In this document: positions 55,168-64,000 of the stretch, in pieces
Position numbering within the stretch: position 1 is the first letter of the stretch
Layout: each line of letters opens with the position of its first letter
Position numbers and translations under genes: made by a program
Assembly: GCA_016618085.1 (NCBI GenBank)
Contig: JABLTG010000009.1
Location: 168,591 to 232,590, forward strand
Reading direction: 5' to 3'
Length of the DNA: 64,000 nucleotides
Source: Neovahlkampfia damariscottae
Lineage: Eukaryota; Heterolobosea; Selenaionea; Neovahlkampfiida; Neovahlkampfiidae
The notes under the pieces: model-generated
Seen by the model: the letters and a program-made list of their open reading frames with translations, nothing else
Databases searched by the model: none
Told to the model about the DNA's origin: nothing

Positions 55168-56784
55168 TTATTTTCTCATCATTACTGAATCATATATTAA
55201 TTGAACATATTCATTTTCATATTTTTTTGATTTCTTTGATATCTTTTCAATTAAATTAAATGAATAATAAAGTTCAATTTCATCTTCTTTTTCAAAATAA
55301 AACTCTTTTAAATCATTTCCATTCTTTTTTAAAAAAGTTTTTAATTCAAATTTATAAACAAAATTGGTTTCTTTTTCTTCAATAACTTCAACATAAATCT
55401 ATTTTTTTTAGAAAACAACAATAAATCATACATCTGTTGAATTTCTAACTTGATGTGAATTAAATAATATTCTTAATTTCTTTCTTTCAAATTTATTTAT
55501 TAATTCATCAAATGCATTTTGTAATAAAGATAATGACATTTCAAAACATTTTTCAGAAATGATTGAATTACCAAATACCTTTTTTTATAAAAAAATAAGA
55601 ATTTAATAAAAAGTATCTGTACATAATAATCTATAATTTCACATGAAAGATATTCAAATCCTAATATATTTTTTGTATTATGATATGCTAAAAATATTCC
55701 ATCCATATTTCCCATTTCTTTATTTTAATAATTCATTTTTAATTCTTACTAGCTTGTAAACTATATTTTATGAATGCAGATCTAATTAAATCATAAAATT
55801 CTCTTTCATATGAACTATTAATACCTAAAATTGAATTTAATGTTTGATTAGAAAATAATTCATAATTATGAACATTTCTTCTAATCATTTGTATTGCTCT
55901 CTTTATTTTTTTTAGAATTAAAGTATTATTAATTACTGTTTTAATATCAAATGTTTTCTTTTTTCCATTAATTTTATCAGAATAACAATCTAATTGTGCT
56001 CTTATTAAAAACTTTCCAATTTTTGTATAACTATCAGCATTAATTAACTATTATTACAACTTACCAAAATTGATCTAAATCAATCATATTATTAGAATCA
56101 ATATATTTTGATGTAAATTCATTTTCATCCATACATAACATTCTTTCTAATGTTATTCCAAGATTTGATAAAATAGTTGGTTCAATATTACCTAAAGGTG
56201 GTTTATATGCATCAATACTCTTTTTATATTTAATAATTTAAATTTTACAAATAATTCATCATTATCAGAAGGTGTTAATGTAATCATTGATGGTTTTAAA
56301 ATTGAACGAACAAAATTTGAATTCTATAAAAATTAATAAAAAATAATACATTTGTACAAAATTTCTAAATGAATCCATTAAATAACTATTGGTTGGTTTA
56401 TGATTTGATAATTGAAGAAAAAGTAATGATAAAATGGATGACATTGAAGATGTAGATGATCTATATGATATATTTTCATTATTTGCAAGTTCTTTTAATT
56501 TTAAATCCTCAGAAGGTATTATATATTGACTTTGTATTTTTAATTCAGAAGGTTGAATTATATCTTTTAAAAAACTATTAAATTGTAATTTTCCATGGTG
56601 CTCCATTAAATGTAATCCTCTATCCTCAATTACTGATTCTAAATTATGCTAAATATAAAGTTAATATCATTAAGTTTCTTTTTACTTTTAACTTTGGAAT
56701 CTCTTCATTTTCAGGATGATATAATATTTCTCTCTTATCAAAATTGTCAATCTTTTTCATATTTGGTGTTTTGGTTGTATTCAT
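55168..56784 (-). CDS. Pet127-like mitochondrial RNA-processing protein
   Basis: Pet127 is a PD-(D/E)XK-superfamily protein that in yeast mitochondria helps process RNA 5' ends. Spliced exons give RSSTSSMSSILSLLFLQLSN, IEPTILSNLGITLERMLC, YTKIGKFLIRAQLDCYSDKI then KKKTFDIKT (the D..K nuclease core), RAIQMIRRNVHNYELF, SYEREFYDLIRSAFIKYSLQ and MGNMDGIFLAYHNTKNILGF. These blocks are in family order. About seven introns. The N-terminal exon is uncertain: the frame is open to 56838 with no ATG before 56784. Confidence 0.8.
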
Positions 56785-57114
56785 TTTTGGAAAATATAAT
56801 CCTTTGAAATTCAAATCAGAAGTACGATAATTATTCACTGTGCCATTTGATTGTTTCTAAAGTCTATTAATCTAATTATTGTGAAAGTACTTTTAATGTT
56901 TTTAAATGGTCAAAGATTTCACTTTGAAAATTATTCGTTCCTTTCACTATTTTGGTTGAATATTTCCTCATTTTCAATGACAACCAATCAAACTACTTCA
57001 TGGATTCAAAAAGAAAAGAAAACAATTTAACTGAATTAATCTTCAGTTTAAACAAAATATAATGTTGAAAAACTTTGAAAGTATATTATTGGTCAACGAT
57101 TCATTTAGATCTAA

Positions 57115-59519
57115 ATGTCAACCATTTCTTCAGAAAAATTCACTGTATTATTATTTAACTTTTTAGATTTTCAAGAGTATCACTTACGTGAAAATATCCA
57201 TATGACATATTCAATTAAAGTATGAAATCAAAATATACATCAAATTAATACGCATCTTAGAAAGTTCGAAATGCTCTTAGAATCTACAGTGGAACAATAA
57301 CTGATGTAGAAACTTTTTCAAAATTAGATGGTACTTTATGTAATCATATTATTAATTAAATAGGTGTGGGTGATACTCTCAAAGGCAAACTGGAGAGTCA
57401 TTTATTTTTTATCGAGAACTATAATTTATGGTTGACACCAAATTCCAAAAATTATAATATATTAAGATTTGTAGTTGATATGATGTTTGATGCTTTTCTG
57501 CTTGATGATGATGATAGAGTACAAAAACTGAAAATGTTCAAACAAGTTTATACAGGAGTAAAAGAATACAAAGAAGATATTATTGATATTGAAGATAAAC
57601 AATTAATTCATGATATACTTGGATTATCAGGAAATATTGCTAAAAAGATAAAAATAAGAATGAATTTATTTCAAGAATTTCAAGATGAAAAACAAAGAAA
57701 GGATGCAATACTACCACAAAAGATAACTCCAGATACTTCACCATCATCAAAAAAGAAACCTTATAAACCAAAATATGGATCAGATGGAGAGAAATTTGTT
57801 TATGTTCTTTATAAATTATGTCTTCTTTATATTGGAAAATACTTTGAACAAACAGAAATTATTGAATCAGATTATTGGGAATTTATGAGTGATAAAAAAT
57901 ATGTAAATATTCCATTAATTATTGTTCCATTAAAAAATAATGATTATATTGAAGAACTTGTTCAACCAAATAGATATAGATTGACAGAAAGTGGGATGCA
58001 ATTAGGTAAAGAAATTAATGAAAGAATTAGTCCATCACCTCAAATATCATCATCATTCCCACCATCAAGTGAAGTTACAAATGAAATAATTTGTTTGGAT
58101 GATGATGATGATGATGATTGTGTATTACCAGTTCAAAATAGTGAATTTGAAAAAGAAGAAAAAGAAGATGAAGAAATGAATGAAATAAATTTATGTACAC
58201 AAGAAGAAAAGGATGAGGAAGATGATGAATTATTATTATGTACTCAAGAAGATGTTGATCCACCATCAAATAATGAAGATGATGATATTATTGAAATAGA
58301 TGATGATAGTCAATCAAATGATTTATTTAAAGAATCAAAAGATATTATTGAAATATTATCACAAGATGATTCTATTGATGATATTCCACAAAAATTAGAA
58401 GCAAAGATTTTTGAAAAAGAAAAAGAAAAATTAATTGAACAAGATATTACTACAAATAATACTCCAAATCAAATATTAAATGAAACTATAGTTAATTCAT
58501 TATTGAATCAAAAGAATAATGAATTTCAATTTAAACCAAATACAGTAGTACAAACAACTATATCAAATATAATATCAAATCCATCAACAAATCAAATACA
58601 GACACATCTCTCAAACTCAAATATATCAAATTCTAGTCAAAAAGATAAAGAAATGATTCAAATGTTAAATTTGAATGCATTTTCAGATGTATTAAATCAT
58701 AAGAAATTATTTGATGATCCAAATAATTTTGATATTTTATTATTAGTAGATCATAGAGAAAGAGATAAAAATAATAGAGAAATATTAGATAATTTTATTG
58801 AAATGAATAAAAATAAATATGAAATTGAAAAATGTAATTTACAAGTTGGTGATTTTATTATTGGATTTAAATGTAAAAAAGATCAAAGAATCTATGTTAG
58901 TAATTTAGTAATTGAAAGAAAAATAGCAAGTGATTTATGTAAAATTAAAATAATTTAAAATTATTTAGTGGAAAGTATAAGAGATGGTAGAATAAAAAAA
59001 CAAATAAAAAATATGAATGATAATGGATTTAATAATATTATAGTTTTAGTTGAAGGACAATATTCTAATTTTTATAATGCACAATATAATGGAACAGAAT
59101 CATATCAAATTGAATTATTAAAAGAAATAAATGAAATGACATCCAATAATATTAAAGTTCAAATATCATCTACTATAATAAATACATGTGAATATATATT
59201 TAATTTAATGAATGAATATAATAAATTAAAAAATATTCAATTTAAAAATCTATTACATTCAAATAGAATATCTTTATATCAATTAAATCTTATGGTAGTG
59301 GAAAATAAAAAAAATAATAATTCAAATATTATTTCAAAATTGGATTTGAAATATTATTATTTAATGAATCTAGGAATTGATGAAGATATTGTTAAAAGAA
59401 TATTTAAAATTTATACTTTTAAATCATTAATTTTAAATTTTAAAAATAATAATAATTATTTGGAACCATTAATTGGAAAAGTTAAAAATGATTCACTTTG
59501 TCAATTTTTATTGAATTAA
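57115..59519 (+). CDS. MUS81-family endonuclease, diverged second copy
   Basis: Same domain order as MUS81: helix-hairpin-helix (TFSKLDGVGDTLKGKLESHL) assembled from three exons beginning at ATG 57115, winged helix region (GSDGEKFVYVLYKLCLLYIG), long Asp/Glu-rich linker with DDDDDDD (58095-58120), ERCC4 nuclease ILLLVDHRERDKNNREIL, LQVGDFIIGF and VIERKIASDLLESI with RDGRIKKQIKNM. The ERKx3D catalytic motif is intact. The C-terminal hairpin domain is weak (MNLGIDEDIVKRIFKIYTF). Four introns of 28-40 nt. It could be a specialised MUS81 or a paralog with a different partner. Confidence 0.85.
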
Positions 59520-59574
59520 AAATATATTTTATTTATCCAATCATCTTGTTTTGTTGAAGAAAATTGAGCGAAAA

Positions 59575-60046
59575 ATGGGTTACGATAAAAAAATCATCAA
59601 AGAAGGTAATAATAATTGAGATCTTATAAATAAGGAAACGGAGTTTATCCAAAAAAAGGACAAAAGATTCAAGCTCATTATACTGGCACACTTCAAAATG
59701 GAAAAAAATTTGATTCATCAGTTGACAGAAACAGACCATTTGAATTCATTGTTGGAGGAGGACAAGTGATTAGGTGAGTAAAAATATATATTTATAATTA
59801 TTGTAAAAGAGGATGGTATCTTACTTTCAACTAACTATTATTAATATTATATTAGGGATGAAGGATTTTTGACCATGTCAGTTGGAGAAAAAGCAATTTT
59901 GACAATTCAACCAGATTATGGATATGGTAATCGTGATGTTGGAAATGGTTTAATTCCACCAAATTCTGTTTTGGTAAATTATTAATAAGTTTCTCATTTT
60001 TTTTTTTTCAAAGATTTTCGAAGTTGAATTATTAAAAATTTTCTAA
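59575..60046 (+). CDS. FKBP-type peptidyl-prolyl isomerase (copy 2)
   Basis: FKBP12-like: [90 protein letters not shown]. Unlike copy 1 it has no N-terminal extension, so it is probably cytosolic. Four introns; the 6-nt exon 59810-59815 sits at the same place as in copy 1. Active-site residues are intact. CCAATCA box at 59537-59543. Confidence 0.92.
59810..59815 (+). other. 6-nt micro-exon in FKBP copy 2
   Basis: AGGATG between AAAAG and GTATC. It restores VIRGWDEG. Same length, phase and position as the micro-exon of copy 1. Confidence 0.8.
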
Positions 60047-60120
60047 TTTTTTACTACTCTCTTATAATAAACAAAACATTCATAAAAATTAAAAATGTAT
60101 TCATCATTTATTCAACAATT

Positions 60121-62827
60121 CTATTCAATATCATTAATGTCAACTTGTTGATTTTTATCTTTCAATTCTTGGTAATTATTTTGTAATCTTTTAAATCTAA
60201 TAAATAAGATAACAATAATTGAAATGATAATTAAAATGAATAAAATTGAAATGATTGGAATTGAAATTAAAGTCCAAAATGGAAATGTTATAGTTGTTGG
60301 ACATGATGAAACAAATGGTTCACCAATTTTATCTGACCAACATTTTGAATTAATTTTTTGATAATAATGATATCTTTTACCATTTTCACATTTACCAATA
60401 ATTTCTTTAAAATCAATTTTATCAATACAAATTTCACATCCATGATGAGAATACACATCTATTTGATTATCATTAATAAATAAAACATCCTTCTTTGGTG
60501 AGAATTTTCTATTTTGATCTGGATAACACCATAACTTTATTGTTGTTTGATTTAATATTTTATAATAATCTGATATTTTTAATTCAAGATATTCATTTTT
60601 AAATTTAATATTCATTAATTCACCCATAGATATTTTTGTTTCATTTCTCATTTCACATAAATATCCATTACATAATGTTTCATCTTTTTTTAAATTTAAA
60701 ATATATTTCTTATTTTTATAATTAATTTCTATATTATTCATTAATGTGCTATTATTTATTTAATAATTTTAATCATCTTACTTTAATTCATAAAAATTAA
60801 ATATTCTCATTGTATTATTTATTATTTCATTATATTCATTTATTCCACTTTTCCATTCACATTTTGAAGATGATCTTTTTGAAATAAATCCATTTAAACA
60901 TTTTTCACATTTATTTGATTTTGAATATGAAAATTCATTTTCATTACATTCAATACAATTTGAATATGAATTATTATCATTTGGTGTATATTTACCAGAT
61001 ACACATGAAATACATTTATGATTCAATTCAAATGTACCATTATTACAAGGTGAACAATCAGTACCACCACCAATACCATTAATACCATCATCAATATTAT
61101 TTTTAATTTGTATTATTTTTCTAATTGATATTTTATTACAATTTGAATTTGATGAATGTTTTTTACCCAAATGAAATGAAATAAATAAATGATCAATTTG
61201 AATATTTTGTATTTTGATTGTTATATTTTTAAATGAATTATCATTATTATTACAATTATTATCACATGATAATATATTTAATATAGTTTTATTTAAAATG
61301 AAATGAACTTCACTTCCAATGAAACATGATAAATTATATTCGAAATATATTTCTTTTGATTTATTTATTGGTATTTGAATATAAGAAATAGATTCACCAT
61401 TTCCAATTCCAGAATCAATCAAATTACCTAAATATCTCCAACCATTTGATTTACAATTACCACTACAATTTGATTTAAATTCATAATTTAAATTTAAATA
61501 ATTATAATAATTTTTAATTTCATTTCCTTTTTTACATGTTTTACATGTTGAATTTTTAATATTATTAAAATCACCAATATTACAATAATTACAATTTAAA
61601 TCTTTAAATTCTTGACCAATATCACATAGTTTATCATTTTCATTACAATTAATTTCTATTGGTTCATTTAATTTAATTGAATTTGGATTTGAAATATTAC
61701 ATAAAATTGGTTTAATATAATTTTCATATTTAAATTTTAAATTATTTGTATAATTACATTTTGAATAAGTAAAATAAATTGAATCATTTTTACATGGATA
61801 ATTTGTTGTAAAACATTTAATAGATCCCTATTATATTTTTAAATATAAATTAATTCATACTTCAAATGATTCTTCACCAAATGGACATGTTTCACAAAAT
61901 GATGATTTTTCTACATTTGAAAATGTATTTCTTGGACATTTTAAACATTGTTTTGAATTCTTTTTTGAATAATAACCTTTTTGACAATTTAAACATTTTA
62001 AATTTAATTCATTCATTCCTTCAATTTTTAAATTTCTAATTCTACTAATATCTTCACCATAAGATTGTGAAAAATCTTTTGAATAAATCCATTTAATTTG
62101 ATGAAATCCTTTTTTTAAATTAATTTTAAAATATTTCCAATTTAATTGTCTTGATTCTTGAAATAAAATATTTTCATTTAAATAAAAAGTAAGAAAATCA
62201 TAATATTCTTCAGAATCAACTTTATATTCAAATGATATACTTCCATTTAAATTTTTTATCTTTTTTTTTAATTTTTTATTTTTCTTACTTCAAATTGATA
62301 ATTTAATTCTGATTTTGAATAATCATCATTCATTCCACTTTCTATAAATTCATCTTTTGCAATCCAAGGAGAACAACTATAATTATTTGAATTACTACAA
62401 AAGGTTTTCATTTGTATTGGTAAATTATTCCATTCATTCAATTCAAAATCAAAATTAGAGAAAGTACCTGGTTCACATTCTTCACATTTTTTTGAAGTAG
62501 AATTCATAAAATATCCACTTTTACATTCAAATGTACAGTCAACTTCAATATTCTCTGGTAAACTTGTAACACCTAAATAATAAATGTAATTGTATATTTA
62601 CCTTTTGTACAAGTTGCAGGTGGTTTCCAATAATGAAATAGTATTTTTTTACCACCAGAACATGATGAATAGTGTGTTCCAATATCTTGGTCAGTACAAA
62701 AAGTGGTTTCATTGAAAGTGTTTATTTGAAAACCACAAGTGACATCCTTACAATGATGGGAAAAACAAGTTTGATGTGAAAGTGAAATCAAAAAAATTAG
62801 ACAAATTAATTTCTGTAGCACATTCAT
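60121..62827 (-). CDS. ELAPOR (KIAA1324/EIG121)-like type I membrane receptor
   Basis: Signal peptide MNVLQKLICLIFLISLSHQ, then a long Cys-rich ectodomain: HYSSCSGGKKILFHYWKPPA, CEECEPGTFSNFDFELNEWN, LKCLNCQKGYYSKKNSKQCL, KCPRNTFSNVEKSSFCETCP, GTDCSPCNNGTFELNHKCIS. It continues with a mannose-6-phosphate-receptor-like region (EICIDKIDFKEIIGKCENGK, then RYHYYQKINSKC), one transmembrane helix (LISIPIISILFILIIISIIV) and a cytosolic tail. Order and spacing follow animal ELAPOR1/2, endosome-lysosome proteins linked to autophagy and sorting. About five introns. It stops with TAG. It is the last recognisable intact gene before the telomere. Confidence 0.85.
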
Positions 62828-63848
62828 TTTTGTCTTGAGAAAAACTTGACCAATAAGATTGTTTTTCTCTCAAAACAAAACAAAACCAAAAATTCAAGTT
62901 CGAATTACTTGATCTTGATAGTTCTACAACATAATATATGACAGAATCGAAGGAAATATTCAAATCTTTCAAACCATGTTACATCACAAAAGGAAACCAT
63001 ACATGAAGCTGAATTAATTAAAAAACAGCTGTCGAAGTCTGATCTTGTATTAAAATTGGGAACTCAAGCAGTTGAATATCTTTTTGCGCTTTAAAAAATG
63101 AAATGATGGTTTGCTGTCAAAGAGAAGTTCTTCAAAATTGGAAACAGAAAAATTATTTATAACAATTAAGGGCTGTAAAAGAAAATGATCAAAAAACCCT
63201 CGAATATTCTCCAAACCTATTCAAAGTTTAGTTGAAAGCTCCTTTTGCAAATAAAGATATTTTCATTTTTGCCCAGATATAACATTTTGAAAATTTTTTT
63301 AAAAATGTGCATTAAATTAAATTTTTCTTTATCATGAAAATCTTTATTATTTTCATTATTTTCATCAACTAATCTAAACCCCATATCTTTTATATTAAAA
63401 GTAGCTGATGGGGTTTTGATATTTCTTGTCGTTGTTTGTTGAACTTGATTTGGGTTTGTTCTCCATGTAATTTTTGCTAATCAAATAAAGTCTATAAAAG
63501 ATTCTAACATGCAAAATTGTTATTCAGGACCAATTCACAATATGACGTTCAAATCAATATATCCAGCCATTCAGAACAAAATAACACCTAAATCAATATT
63601 AAACATTATATTTAAAAAAAAACGAAGAAACAAATTACCTCTGATTGAATTTGACCAAAAAAAAGTTCAAACTTGGTAAAGTTTGAAATAATTATGGTTT
63701 AAATGACCAATTGAAACATTGAAAGACTCCGTCGTCGATCCCAAACACGGGGAAGAATCAGTCATGCATGCAAATATTATAAATATTAATTAAACCGATC
63801 AATTGCATGATAGACCCGTTTTCATTAATTTGTGTTTTGTGTTTTGGA
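62828..63848. other. Subtelomeric region with coding relics, no intact gene
   Basis: Plus-strand pieces at about 62940-63220 look like one broken protein: TESKEIFKSFKPCYITKGNH, then EAELIKKQLSKSDLVLKLGT, QAVEYLFAL, CCQREVLQNWKQKNY and RAVKENDQKTLEYSPNL, separated by frame changes and stops. A minus-strand frame at 63480-63226 stays open for about 80 codons (KITWRTNPNQVQQTTTRNIK, TPSATFNIKDMGFRLVDE) without an ATG, so it may be an exon. Bases 63720-63780 are locally GC-richer. No known family. Confidence 0.4.
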
Positions 63849-64000
63849 TTTGGGTTTAGGTTTAGGTTTAGATTTAGGTTTGGGTTTTGGGTTTTGGGTT
63901 TTGGGTTTTGGGTTTTGGGTTTTGGGTTTTGGGTTTTGGGTTTTGGGTTTTGGGTTTTGGGTTTTGGGTTTTGGGTTTTGGGTTTGGGTTTGGGTTTGGG
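63849..64000 (+). repeat. Telomere, TTTTGGG repeats at the chromosome end
   Basis: From the inside outward: one TTTGGG, two TTTAGG, one TTTAGA, one TTTAGG, one TTTGGG (63849-63884), then 14 exact TTTTGGG (63885-63982) and three TTTGGG (63983-64000). The G-rich strand runs 5' to 3' toward the window end, as at a right-hand telomere. Degenerate TTTTG-rich sequence lies just inside (63831-63848). Confidence 0.95.

Noticed and set aside
63720-63780. GC-richer patch near the telomere as a tRNA or other structured RNA
   Set aside because: No T-loop, anticodon stem or other consistent pairing could be built.
1-64000. CRISPR arrays, insertion sequences, transposons, rRNA
   Set aside because: None seen. 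The only reverse transcriptase is TERT, identified by its TEN and RNA-binding domains, not a retroelement.

Overview
The window is the end of a linear nuclear chromosome from a microbial eukaryote. It is AT-rich and gene-dense and uses the standard stop codons. Nearly every gene I could assemble is split by very short GT-AG introns, mostly 24-60 nt. The right edge is a terminal repeat array with the G-rich strand running outward, about 14 TTTTGGG units, so the chromosome end is at or just beyond base 64000. The gene set (mitochondrial Fe-S export and assembly, acyl-CoA dehydrogenase, BH4 recycling, Rho/PAK/G-protein signalling, two nonaspanins, C9orf72, exocyst, a Pet127-like protein) suggests a mitochondriate, probably amoeboid or flagellate protist. 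A heterolobosean-like lineage is my tentative guess; nothing here fixes the taxonomy.

Layout. 1-11.7 kb: Sec8 (cut by the left edge), C9orf72-like, a 3-ketoacyl reductase-like SDR, BAR-RhoGAP, a secreted EF-hand protein, a PAK-like kinase with two CRIB motifs, and dihydropteridine reductase. 12-20.9 kb: a HAT/TPR repeat protein, a WWE protein, tRNA-Glu(CTC), a T4 Rnl1-like RNA ligase, an ER DnaJ, the mitochondrial ABC transporter ATM1 and a 14-3-3. 21-25.4 kb: kelch protein, thioredoxin-fold protein, a small membrane protein, a decayed enoyl-CoA hydratase, and a SelW-type selenoprotein with an in-frame TGA and a SECIS-like hairpin. 25.4-38.7 kb: CHORD-like protein, FKBP, fucosyltransferase, MYND-SAPS fusion, APH-ACAD-ACBP fusion, THEM6-like thioesterase, G-alpha, R3H-phosphatase, histidine acid phosphatase and Nup43-like. 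38.8-62.8 kb: two tiny membrane proteins, two nonaspanins, two Nudix proteins, two MUS81-family nucleases, ISCA2, a HARE-PHD protein, telomerase reverse transcriptase, cyclin C, Pet127, a second FKBP and an ELAPOR-like receptor. 62.8-64 kb: gene relics, then the telomere.

Genome style. Convergent genes end within a few bases of each other or overlap. Divergent genes can share only 28-41 bp between start codons. The heptamer CCAATCA (either strand) recurs just upstream of many start codons. Several genes contain micro-exons of 6-15 nt, and the 6-nt exon is shared by both FKBP paralogs.

Genes that may work together: ATM1 and ISCA2 in mitochondrial and cytosolic Fe-S supply; the ACAD fusion, the enoyl-CoA hydratase relic and the thioesterase in acyl-CoA metabolism; Sec8, the nonaspanins, C9orf72 and ELAPOR in membrane traffic; TERT and the chromosome end it would maintain. 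Many starts shown by simple ORF calling here are TTG codons created by the ATTGG box, so I moved them to the first supported ATG. For multi-exon genes the coordinates are the span from start to stop codon, introns included.
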